NCBI GenBank assembly: GCA_009919365.1
Contig: RGBZ01000015.1
Location: 1-13,918 of the forward strand
Length of the DNA: 13,918 nt
Direction of reading: 5' to 3'
Source: a bacterium
GTDB lineage: Bacteria; Chloroflexota; Limnocylindria; Limnocylindrales; Limnocylindraceae
A program made the translations under genes and the position numbers. The notes under the pieces are model-generated. The model made no database searches and was not told the DNA's origin. It saw nothing but the letters and a program-made list of their open reading frames with translations. Position 1 is the stretch's first letter; each line of letters starts with the position of its first letter. Below, piece by piece: positions 7,991 through 13,918 of this stretch.

Positions 7991-8368
7991 TTACTCGGCG
8001 TCGGCGACCGACGTGTCGGCGCTCTTCGCTGCGGGCTTCTTTGCTGCGGGCTTCTTCGCCTTCGCATCAGTTGGCGTGCCGACCTTCAGCGTTGCGGCGA
8101 CGGCGGCATCGGCCTTCGCCTTATCGGCGGCGGCGGCTGCGGCGGCGGCCTGTGCCTTGGCACGATCGGCAGCACCAGCTTCGTAGAGCGCCTTCGCGCT
8201 CGTGCCGTTCACGGCAACTTCGGTGACCTTGATGAGGTGGAGCTCCTGGCGGTGACCCTTGGTGACGCGGCTGCGCGCCTTCGGTCGATACTTAAAGCTG
8301 ACCGTCTTTGGTCCGCGCTCTAGCTCCACTCGATACTGCTTTCCACCGGTCTCGATGACTGCGTACAT
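7991..8368 (-). CDS. rplU: 50S ribosomal protein L21, with internal deletion and Ala/Lys-rich tail
   Basis: L21 (125 aa) binds 23S rRNA near L20 and the exit side of the 50S. The N-terminus MYAVIETGGKQYRVE (1-15) and the C-terminal rRNA-binding part, RGPKTVSFKYRP (18-29) followed by KGHRQELHLIKVTEV (37-51), are clearly L21. Compared with E. coli L21, the stretch corresponding to about residues 16-66 is missing between them, so most of the central beta barrel is gone with no frame break. The normal protein is about 103 aa. Here length is regained by a tail from about residue 55 onward, an Ala/Lys/Asp-rich low-complexity segment with a KKPAA tandem repeat. It is first in the rplU-rpmA-rpmE set and has its own promoter and Shine-Dalgarno (AGGGGA, 8377-8372). 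An assembly deletion is possible. Confidence 0.87.
   Translation of the reverse strand: MYAVIETGGKQYRVELERGPKTVSFKYRPKARSRVTKGHRQELHLIKVTEVAVNGTSAKALYEAGAADRAKAQAAAAAAAADKAKADAAVAATLKVGTPTDAKAKKPAAKKPAAKSADTSVADAE
8028..8057 (-). repeat. Two tandem 15-bp units encoding KKPAA in the L21 tail
   Basis: Two copies of a 15-bp unit (gctgcgggcttcttt and gctgcgggcttcttc on the plus strand) lie side by side in frame in rplU. They encode the KKPAA-KKPAA part of the basic tail. This is likely slippage-generated and prone to copy-number variation. Confidence 0.75.
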
Positions 8369-8422
8369 GGTTCCCCTGTCCTTACTGTCTGTGCGCCGTA
8401 CAGGCGGCGCCTGCTGGGCGGT

Positions 8423-8449
8423 CGCGGGCTGACGGACGGGTCAGTCGCG
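8423..8449 (-). promoter_or_regulatory. Hairpin in the rplU 5' leader
   Basis: CTGAC (8429-8433) pairs with GTCAG (8440-8444) around a 6-nt loop. The self-complementary CGCG at 8423-8426 and 8446-8449 extends the stem to 9 bp with a small internal bulge. A second hairpin, CAGGC-GGC-GCCTG, lies at 8401-8413. Both fall between the predicted transcription start (about 8451) and the rplU ATG, so they would be in the 5' UTR. No U-run follows, so this is not a terminator. An autoregulatory r-protein leader is possible but unproven. Confidence 0.45.
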
Positions 8450-8457
8450 GGAGGGGA

Positions 8458-8486
8458 AGTCTACGATCAGGGCTCTCCCACGTCAA
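8458..8486 (-). promoter_or_regulatory. Sigma-70-type promoter of the rplU-rpmA-rpmE operon
   Basis: On the minus strand TTGACG (8486-8481) and TAGACT (8463-8458) are separated by exactly 17 bp. This is a good -35/-10 pair just downstream of the rodA stop. Transcription would start near 8451 and give a leader of about 80 nt. It separates the rod-shape genes from the long translation/atp run. The rest of the 8369-8499 gap holds the hairpins and the Shine-Dalgarno; no terminator for rodA is evident. Confidence 0.7.
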
Positions 8487-8499
8487 CCGCGCGCTATTG

Positions 8500-9627
8500 T
8501 TACATAAGCGGCGATGAACCCCCATCATGCACCCGGTGGCTTTGCACCAGGGCGAGCCCGAAGGCGAGGGAGACGGCGGAGGCTCCTCCATAGCTCACGA
8601 ACGGCAGGGTGATCCCCGTAATGGGGGCCACGCCGAGGTTCATGCCGATGTTCACGAATGTCTGAAAGAGGATGACGGTGGCCATCCCGCCAGCAAAGAT
8701 CACCCCAAACTCGTCTGGGGAGGTCCAGGCGTGCCAAACCAGGCGCCCGACCAGAATCGCAAGCAAGACGATGACGAAGAGTCCCCCCACCGCGCCGAAC
8801 GCGCGAACCAGCGCCGCAAAGACAAAGTCGCTCTCTTGCACCGGCAGCGGGGTCAGGGTCGACGTGCCATCTGCACCGGCGCCAAACAGGCCACCACCAC
8901 GAATCGCTTCGATTGACCGCAGCAGCTGGTACTTCGGCCCAGCTGGGTCCGAATTCGGGTCGATAAAGGCGAGGAGTCGCTCTTTTTGATACTCCGCCAG
9001 CACGACGATCCAGGCCAGGGCACCACCAGCAGCGACCAGGCTCCCCAGGGCGGCTATCCAGCGCGTCGCAACGCCCGCCAAGTAGAGGGCGCCGAAGAGC
9101 GCCGCGATGAGCACCAGCGCGGTCCCCAAGTCGGGCTGCGCCACCACAAGGAGAAAGGGTGGAGCAACGATGGCACCCGCCAACGTGAGGTCTTGCAGCC
9201 CACTGCTCGCGCGATCGACGCGTGTCAGCGCCGTTGAAATGGCAACGAGGGTCAGGATTTTGCTGAGCTCGCTGGCCTGAATGGCGAGGCCAAAGATCGC
9301 AATGGCGCGGTTGTTTCCCCCAGAATCTACGCCGTAGATCAGCGTGATGACGAGCAACAGAATGTTCGCGGCGTAGAGTGGCCACGCAAAGGTGCGCACC
9401 CAGCGCCAGTTCACGAGAGTCGTCACGCTGTAGATCGCGATTGAGAGCGCAGTCCACGTGAGCGAACGGATGAGCAGGGAGCTCGGCGTGAGCAGCTCTT
9501 GACCGTAGCTGCGCGCGTTGAGCCAGGCCATGATGATCCCAGTCAGTGCCAGCAACCCGACCGCAGATGCGGCAATCCAATCCACGCGACGCAGTGCGGA
9601 GCCCAGCGGAGAGTCAAGTCTATTCAC
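8500..9627 (-). CDS. rodA: Peptidoglycan glycosyltransferase RodA (SEDS family)
   Basis: SEDS glycosyltransferase of 375 aa with about ten membrane helices. It polymerises lipid II during elongation together with PBP2. Marks seen: GGNNRAIAIFGLAIQASELSKI (103-124, the family QPSE appears as QASE), AQPDLGTALV (163-172), DPNSDPAGPKYQLLRSIEAI (223-242) and GGGLFGAG (244-251). LPVQESDFVFAAL (261-273) holds the catalytic Asp (D267, matching D280 of B. subtilis RodA), and NIGMNLGVAPITGITLPFVSYGG closes the family pattern. The start is GTG at 9627, which overlaps the end of mrdA by 8 nt; no strong Shine-Dalgarno is visible. RodA rather than FtsW is favoured because it directly follows the class-B PBP2 gene and mreD. 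Confidence 0.94.
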   Translation of the reverse strand: MNRLDSPLGSALRRVDWIAASAVGLLALTGIIMAWLNARSYGQELLTPSSLLIRSLTWTALSIAIYSVTTLVNWRWVRTFAWPLYAANILLLVITLIYGVDSGGNNRAIAIFGLAIQASELSKILTLVAISTALTRVDRASSGLQDLTLAGAIVAPPFLLVVAQPDLGTALVLIAALFGALYLAGVATRWIAALGSLVAAGGALAWIVVLAEYQKERLLAFIDPNSDPAGPKYQLLRSIEAIRGGGLFGAGADGTSTLTPLPVQESDFVFAALVRAFGAVGGLFVIVLLAILVGRLVWHAWTSPDEFGVIFAGGMATVILFQTFVNIGMNLGVAPITGITLPFVSYGGASAVSLAFGLALVQSHRVHDGGSSPLM

Positions 9628-11542
9628 CGAAGTGATTCCCTCGCGCCAAAAGTGCGGCCGTTCGGTAGTCCCGCTTCAAGTCGTACTGCAACTGTAGGTA
9701 GTACTTCGTTACCTCTTTCGCCGCATTCCCCACGGTGTTTGTTCCATGCATGAAGACAACGTACGCAAATGTTGCATCGCTCTTCGACCAGTCGTTCGTT
9801 GAGGCGACGAACCCCCCCATCCAGTTGTGGAATGGGAGTCGCCCCAGTTTGTCGCGCACGCCGTACTGCGCGGTGCCGCTCTTTGCTGAAACGAAGAGTG
9901 GCATTCTTGAGATCCCTTGCGATGGGCCGGGGTTCAACGCCATCTTGCGCCCGGCAAGACGCATCTCACGATAGGTTGACTCCTTCATTCCCACTTCGCC
10001 GTTAGCTACCGGGGTGATTGGCGCGATGTTCCCATCGGGCCCCGTAATGTGCAGCACAACATGCGGGCGCCACAGTGTTCCGCTGTTTGCGAGTGCGGCG
10101 AACGAGTTCAGCACTTGGATCGGCGTTACTAAGTCGTACCCTTGGCCCTGTGCTGATTGCAACACCTCAGCGTTGTAGAGTCCGCGATTGATGGTGGCGC
10201 GTGCCCACGCCTGGTCGGGAACGAGACCAGAAATCTCACTCGGTAGATCAATGCCAGTTGGTGCACCGAAGCCCCACTGTCGCCCACAGGTCGAGAGCCG
10301 ATCAATCTTGATGAGACGTGCGAGTTGGTATGTCACCACATTCGAGCTCCACGAATACGCTTGAGATGGTGTCAGAGAACCGCCAAATCCCGCACGATTC
10401 CACTCATAAAACTTTTCGCCATCAACCTCCACATACGCCGTAGATTGGAATCGTGTTGATGGCGTGACGAGGTTGTTGTTGAGTGCGCAGGAGTAGGTGA
10501 CAAGTTTGTAGGTGCTCCCAGGAGGGAAGTACGAACCAACCGTGTGATTCAAGAGTGGCGAAAACTTATTCGCAAGATATTTCTGATACTTCGCGTTGCT
10601 GATCCCGGCTGAGAAATCGTTGTTGTCGTAGGTTGGGAGTGAGGCCATCGCAATGATCTCACCATTCTGCGGGTTCATTGAGGCAACGACACCCTCTTTC
10701 GTGCCAGCGCTCTTGAGGCCCCACTCAAGCGCCGTCGTGGCGCGCTGTTGGGCATCAATGTCAATCGTGAGCGTCAGCGATGACCCGTCAATCGGCGGCT
10801 TTATCACACCGAGGATGCGGACAAGCCGACCCTTTGCATCAACCTCAACCTGACGAACGCCTGGTGTGCCGCGCAGCGCCTCCTCGTAGCTCGCCTCTAC
10901 TCCCGCGCGACCAATGAAGTCAACGACGGTGTAGCCAGATGCTGCAAGCGAATTTGCTTCAACTGTGTCGACGCGACCGACGTAGCCGACAATGTGGCTG
11001 ATCAGCGTTCCATACGGATAGACGCGTCGAGACTCTACAACCGTCTCAACGCCAGGGAGTTGCGCCCGCTCTTCATCTATGAGCCGGGCTGCGCGCTCAT
11101 TCACGTTGTTTGCGATGCGAATCGGTTCCCAGAGCGAGCCAGTGCTCCGGTCGAGCAGCGTGATGATTCGTACGGGATCGATATTCAAGATCTCTCCGAG
11201 CGTTTTCACGACCTGTGTGCGCATCGTGAGCGAGAGGTCGCCGGGTCGGATTTGCACCGCATACACCGCAATGTTTTTTGCGAGCACACGACCGCTGCGA
11301 TCAAGCACCAGCCCGCGCGCCGGCGTGATGAGCTCTTCAACGACACGATGTCCACGTGCGACGACACTCGCCGTGCCCGACGACGAAGCTGCACCGAATT
11401 GAATGAGCATCAAGCGACCGCCGAGACCGCCAAATGTCAACAGAATGGCCAGTGCAGCAGAGAGGAACCGAAGTGGGCGGCGTCGACGAACCTCTCGATC
11501 GTCTGGCCCGCCACGACCCGGATAAATCTGACGAGTTGTCAT
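9620..11542 (-). CDS. mrdA: Penicillin-binding protein 2 (class B transpeptidase, elongation)
   Basis: Peptidoglycan transpeptidase of 640 aa that partners RodA. It has a basic cytoplasmic N-terminus (1-24), a single membrane anchor (about 25-48) and a pedestal domain (70-250) with the ARGLVLDRSGRVLA (75-88) and SRRVYPYG (171-178) motifs. The penicillin-binding domain follows. Catalytic motifs are complete: SxxK in PPGSTYKLV (340-348, S343 nucleophile, K346), SxN in SSNVV (399-403) and KSGT in SAKSGTAQYG (552-561). Length is normal for PBP2. The ATG at 11542 lies 9 nt after mreD and the end overlaps rodA. Codon use across it looks somewhat less GC-extreme than the ends of mreD and rodA, judged by eye. 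Confidence 0.95.
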   Translation of the reverse strand: MTTRQIYPGRGGPDDREVRRRRPLRFLSAALAILLTFGGLGGRLMLIQFGAASSSGTASVVARGHRVVEELITPARGLVLDRSGRVLAKNIAVYAVQIRPGDLSLTMRTQVVKTLGEILNIDPVRIITLLDRSTGSLWEPIRIANNVNERAARLIDEERAQLPGVETVVESRRVYPYGTLISHIVGYVGRVDTVEANSLAASGYTVVDFIGRAGVEASYEEALRGTPGVRQVEVDAKGRLVRILGVIKPPIDGSSLTLTIDIDAQQRATTALEWGLKSAGTKEGVVASMNPQNGEIIAMASLPTYDNNDFSAGISNAKYQKYLANKFSPLLNHTVGSYFPPGSTYKLVTYSCALNNNLVTPSTRFQSTAYVEVDGEKFYEWNRAGFGGSLTPSQAYSWSSNVVTYQLARLIKIDRLSTCGRQWGFGAPTGIDLPSEISGLVPDQAWARATINRGLYNAEVLQSAQGQGYDLVTPIQVLNSFAALANSGTLWRPHVVLHITGPDGNIAPITPVANGEVGMKESTYREMRLAGRKMALNPGPSQGISRMPLFVSAKSGTAQYGVRDKLGRLPFHNWMGGFVASTNDWSKSDATFAYVVFMHGTNTVGNAAKEVTKYYLQLQYDLKRDYRTAALLARGNHFGE

Positions 11543-11551
11543 ATTACCGCC

Positions 11552-12031
11552 CTACCCGCGGAGTGTTTGGTCGAATCCATAGCCCCTGCGTCGGCGCTGG
11601 CCGATCGTCGCTAGTGCAGCGCCAGCCACCACGTTGACCAGGAGGGCGAAGGCGTTCTCCCCAATTCGGTCGACCCCGCCGGCACTAAGGAGCGAGACCG
11701 TGAAGCTGCTCGCTATCAGCCCGAACAGGAGCGCAGCGAATCGCTTGACCAGCAGAGCGTCCCCAGTGCCGCGAATCTGGCTTGCAACCAGCACGCCCGC
11801 GATCAGCGCAAGGCTGGTGAGCCCCAGCGGGCGCAGGAGCACCGTATCGATTGCCAACCCGGCCACGGTTGCCGCAACGAGCGCCAACGTGCGACGGTCG
11901 AGGGACGCTGTAACAATTAAGAGCACCGCTGGGAGGTTAATCACGCGCTCCAGGCCGAGCTCGGGTAGAAGCCGCGCTTGGACGAGGGCGGCGAACAGGG
12001 CTCCGAACACGTATCCGAGGCGCTTGATCAT
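11552..12031 (-). CDS. mreD: Rod shape-determining protein MreD
   Basis: Small hydrophobic protein of 159 aa with four to five predicted membrane helices (about 5-24, 33-62, 72-88, 95-118 and 126-145) and a basic C-terminus. MreD is a membrane part of the elongasome. The call rests on size, topology, recognisable MreD features (an N-terminal helix with LVQARLLPELG, then LDRRTLALVAATVAGLAIDTVL) and its position directly before mrdA-rodA. Sequence conservation in this family is low. Unusually, mreB and mreC do not precede it; the next gene upstream is divergent parA. The ATG at 12031 sits 6 nt after a TATCCT -10 element, which suggests a leaderless or nearly leaderless transcript. Confidence 0.82.
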   Translation of the reverse strand: MIKRLGYVFGALFAALVQARLLPELGLERVINLPAVLLIVTASLDRRTLALVAATVAGLAIDTVLLRPLGLTSLALIAGVLVASQIRGTGDALLVKRFAALLFGLIASSFTVSLLSAGGVDRIGENAFALLVNVVAGAALATIGQRRRRGYGFDQTLRG

Positions 12032-12037
12032 CGCCTC

Positions 12038-12043
12038 AGGATA
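12038..12043 (-). promoter_or_regulatory. Predicted -10 element for mreD (start-proximal)
   Basis: TATCCT on the minus strand (12043-12038) ends 6 nt before the mreD ATG. This TANNNT-plus-6 spacing is the usual layout of leaderless genes. No convincing -35 is seen 16-18 bp upstream. The GAGG before the ATG is too close to be a normal Shine-Dalgarno. Confidence 0.45.
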
Positions 12044-12085
12044 CTCCCGCGGGCGCCGCGGCGCACCACCCCGCCGAGCGGCAGG

Positions 12086-12101
12086 TGTTCCACGTGAAAC
12101 G
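12086..12101. other. parS: parS centromere site (ParB binding)
   Basis: TGTTCCACGTGAAACG matches the widely conserved chromosomal parS consensus TGTTNCACGTGAAACA at every fixed position except the last. ParB nucleates here and spreads. It lies in the divergent mreD-parA region, next to the parAB genes. It is about 47 bp upstream of the parA start and 55 bp upstream of the mreD start, so ParB binding could also affect both promoters. The rest of the 12032-12147 gap is GC-rich and holds only the two -10 elements. Confidence 0.9.
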
Positions 12102-12132
12102 TGGCCCCCAGAACCCTTCAGTAGCCCCCTCC

Positions 12133-12141
12133 TGCTACGAT
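12133..12141 (+). promoter_or_regulatory. Predicted extended -10 promoter for parA (leaderless)
   Basis: TGCTACGAT is an extended -10 (TGn followed by TACGAT at 12136-12141). It ends 6 nt before the GTG at 12148, so transcription would start at or next to the start codon. No Shine-Dalgarno is present upstream and no clear -35 is seen, consistent with a leaderless mRNA. Confidence 0.55.
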
Positions 12142-12147
12142 AGCGCC

Positions 12148-12969
12148 GTGAACACCACCGCTCAGCACCGTGTCGGAGCCCACGTGCCCATCATCGTGTG
12201 TGCGAACCAGAAGGGCGGGGTCGGCAAGACCACCACCGTGCTCAACCTCGCCGCTGAGCTTGCTCACGCAGGGCGTCGCGTGCTCGTGGTCGACCTCGAT
12301 CCACAGCGAAACCTCACCAGCGGCCTCGGATTCACCCTTCCTGAGGGGGCGCCGACCGCCTATGACTTACTGGTTGAGCGTCGCCCGGCGGTGGAGCTCG
12401 CGCAGGCGACCTCAATTCCGAATCTCATGCTCATTCCGGGCTCTGCTGACCTCGCTGGAATTGACGTTGAGCTCGCCACGGGTGACGAGAGCGGCGAACG
12501 CCAGCTCGCAATTGGGCTTCGCACTGCCGGTGATGCCGAGGTGATCCTCGTCGACACTCCACCGTCACTCGGCCTCGTGACTGTGAGCGCCCTCGCGATT
12601 GCCGATGGCGTGCTTGTCCCTGTGCAGTGCGAGTACTACGCCCTGGAGGGGCTCTCACAGCTCATGGCCACCATTCGCCTCGTGCGCGAGCGCCTCAACC
12701 CTGCCCTGCAGGTAAACGGTCTCCTGTTAACGATGCTTGACCCCCGCACGAAACTGGGGAGTGACGTGGTGCGCGAGGTGGAGAGCCATTTCGGGGATCT
12801 CGTCTATCGAGCTCGCGTGCCGCGTTCGGTACGCTTGGCCGAAGCGCCAAGTCACGGGATTGCCATCCGAAGTTATGCGCCAGGCACCTCAGGTGCCGAA
12901 TCGTACGCGCAGGCTGCAGCAGAGTTTGATGCCCGGGTGTTCAAGGGAACCCCTGTGGGCGCCAGCTAG
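12148..12969 (+). CDS. parA: Chromosome partitioning ATPase ParA
   Basis: ParA/Soj-type ATPase of 273 aa. ATP-bound dimers coat the nucleoid and ParB-parS complexes move along them. The deviant Walker A is NQKGGVGKTTT (20-30, signature K22 and P-loop K27), the Walker A' is VVDLDPQRNLT (47-57), and Walker B is VILVDTPPS (132-140, D136). YALEGL and the C-terminal segment VPRSVRLAEAPSHG are typical. The frame is open back to a GTG at 12085, but that would translate through parS and the promoter. GTG at 12148 is preferred because it sits 6 nt after the -10 and gives a normal short N-terminus. parB follows 15 nt downstream with a strong Shine-Dalgarno, so the two form an operon. Confidence 0.95.
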   Translation: MNTTAQHRVGAHVPIIVCANQKGGVGKTTTVLNLAAELAHAGRRVLVVDLDPQRNLTSGLGFTLPEGAPTAYDLLVERRPAVELAQATSIPNLMLIPGSADLAGIDVELATGDESGERQLAIGLRTAGDAEVILVDTPPSLGLVTVSALAIADGVLVPVQCEYYALEGLSQLMATIRLVRERLNPALQVNGLLLTMLDPRTKLGSDVVREVESHFGDLVYRARVPRSVRLAEAPSHGIAIRSYAPGTSGAESYAQAAAEFDARVFKGTPVGAS

Positions 12970-12973
12970 TAAT

Positions 12974-12983
12974 AAGGGGGGAG
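12974..12983 (+). promoter_or_regulatory. Strong ribosome binding site of parB
   Basis: AAGGGGGGAG lies one base before ATG at 12985, with the purine core about 5 nt upstream. It contrasts with the absent Shine-Dalgarno of parA, so ParB may be made in excess of ParA from the same mRNA. Confidence 0.65.
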
Positions 12984-12984
12984 C

Positions 12985-13860
12985 ATGGCGAAGAAGACTA
13001 CTGGGCTCGGGCGAGGCCTCGGCGCACTGATCCCCGAGGCGGCGAGTGCCGTGGGCGCTACTCGTGCAGGCGCGCTAGAGATTCCGCTCAGCGAGATCAA
13101 GCCAAATCCATACCAGCCGCGCACCGAGTTCTCGACCGCTGAGTTGGCACAACTCGCCGAGAGCATCCGTGAGCACGGCGTGCTGCAGCCCATTGTTGTT
13201 GAGGAGGGGCCGAACGGCTACACGCTCATTGCCGGCGAGCGACGCTTCCGCGCCTCTAAGCTCGCTGGGAGGAGCACGATTCCCGCCGTCGTGCGCGTTG
13301 TTGGCAACCAATCACGCCTTGAACTCGCGCTGATTGAGAACGTTCAGCGCAGCGATCTGTCACCGATTGAAACTGCACACGCATATCGCCGTCTCGCCGA
13401 TGAATTCGGGTTGACGCAAGAGCAGATCGCAGTGATTGCGGGCAAGGCGCGCACCACTGTTGCGAACACACTGCGCCTGCTCGATCTCTCTGCCGATGTG
13501 CAGAGCGAGGTTGCCGCGGGGCGACTCAGTGAAGGACACGCCCGCGCGCTCGTTGGCCTCCCAGAGTCAGAGCAGGCGTGGCTCGCGCGCACCTTTGTTC
13601 GCGATGCAGTCACCGTGCGCGGCGCAGAGGCAGCCGCGTCAACGGTTCGCGATGCTGCGCGCGGTACAATCACCACGAAGCGAAAGGCTGGCGCACTACC
13701 AAGTGAAGAGCTCGCTGCGCTGCAGCGCGATCTTGAGGGTCATCTCGGCACTCCGGTGCGCGTGAAACCTGCTGGTAAGGGCGGACAGATCGTGATCGAT
13801 TACTACTCAAACGAAGAACTGCATCGGCTCGTAGAGCAGATCAAGGGAGTGAGTGAGTGA
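12985..13860 (+). CDS. parB: Chromosome partitioning protein ParB
   Basis: parS-binding CTPase clamp of 291 aa. The N-terminal ParA-interacting segment starts KKTTGLGRGLGALIP (3-17). The CTP-binding core has IKPNPYQPR (38-46), ESIREHGVLQPIVV (59-72), TLIAGERRFRAS (80-91) and LIENVQRSDLSPIE (116-129), which are the conserved C and P motifs. The helix-turn-helix for parS is about 143-168 (LTQEQIAVIAGKARTTVANTL). A linker and a C-terminal dimerisation domain (about 226-288, ending in the IVIDYYSNEELHRLVEQI stretch) follow. Length is normal. Its stop overlaps the GTG start of the next gene. Confidence 0.96.
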   Translation: MAKKTTGLGRGLGALIPEAASAVGATRAGALEIPLSEIKPNPYQPRTEFSTAELAQLAESIREHGVLQPIVVEEGPNGYTLIAGERRFRASKLAGRSTIPAVVRVVGNQSRLELALIENVQRSDLSPIETAHAYRRLADEFGLTQEQIAVIAGKARTTVANTLRLLDLSADVQSEVAAGRLSEGHARALVGLPESEQAWLARTFVRDAVTVRGAEAAASTVRDAARGTITTKRKAGALPSEELAALQRDLEGHLGTPVRVKPAGKGGQIVIDYYSNEELHRLVEQIKGVSE

Positions 13861-13918
13861 CCGAGAAGAAAACTGCGGCGACCGCAACGAGTAGCCGCGC
13901 GAAAAAGCCTGCGGGTGA
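13857..13918 (+). CDS. N-terminus of unidentified Lys/Ala-rich protein (partial)
   Basis: GTG at 13857 overlaps the parB stop (GTGA) and is preceded by AAGGGAG at 13843-13849, a good Shine-Dalgarno. Twenty codons are in the window: VTEKKTAATATSSRAKKPAG, basic and low in complexity, and then the sequence ends. This looks like the flexible start of a coupled third gene of the parAB operon. In other bacteria a bactofilin or a DNA-binding protein can follow parB, but nothing here identifies it. Confidence 0.5.
   Translation, partial: MTEKKTAATATSSRAKKPAG

Noticed and set aside
8028..8057. Repeat in rplU as a mobile or regulatory element
   Set aside because: It is in frame, only two units long, and simply encodes the KKPAA tail repeat.
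12085..12147. N-terminal extension of ParA from GTG at 12085 (MFHVKRG...)
   Set aside because: It would translate the parS palindrome and the -10 element and adds no conserved ParA sequence; GTG at 12148 fits the promoter and family length better.
12181..12188. Second CACGTG palindrome near the parA start, possible extra parS
   Set aside because: Only the central hexamer is shared; the flanking TGTT/AAAC parts are missing. CACGTG cores near 9456 and 11351 fail for the same reason.

Overview
This is a GC-rich bacterial chromosome segment made almost entirely of core housekeeping genes, packed with 1-8 nt overlaps or very short gaps. No RNA genes, CRISPR arrays, insertion sequences or phage genes were seen. 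The gene content (ParABS, RodA/PBP2/MreD, rplU-rpmA-rpmE, DUF1385-prfA-prmC-glyA, a WecA/TagO-type transferase, then atpZ/atpI-atpB) is of the kind found in Chloroflexota and other gram-positive-like lineages. I favour a Chloroflexota bacterium, perhaps a small-genome aquatic type. This is an inference from gene order and a few sequence variants, not a tested placement.

Layout. Everything up to about 12,031 lies on the minus strand, so it reads right to left. A short divergent intergenic region (12,032-12,147) holds a parS centromere site between two start-proximal -10 elements. Leftward from it runs a cell-elongation set: mreD, mrdA (PBP2) and rodA. A 130-base gap (8,369-8,499) then carries a good sigma-70-type promoter and a hairpin leader. 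That promoter drives a long run: rplU, rpmA, rpmE, DUF1385, prfA, prmC, a truncated HAD fused in frame to glyA, a WecA-type transferase, atpZ/atpI, and atpB, which is cut by the window edge. Rightward from parS run parA, parB and the first 20 codons of an unidentified Lys/Ala-rich protein.

How the genes relate. The minus-strand run couples translation (L21, L27, L31, RF1 and its methylase PrmC), one-carbon metabolism (GlyA), envelope lipid-linked sugar synthesis and the start of the ATP synthase operon. The mreD-mrdA-rodA block supplies peptidoglycan polymerisation for elongation. parA-parB-parS segregates the chromosome.

Oddities. L21 appears to lack about 50 residues of its conserved core and carries a long Ala/Lys tail. 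The HAD domain ahead of GlyA stops just before its motif IV and runs in frame into the GlyA leader. The WecA-type transferase has MGTSG where the family usually has MGD(T/S)GS. PrmC has NLPY for NPPY plus a long linker insertion. mreD lacks neighbouring mreB and mreC. Both divergent genes at parS look leaderless.
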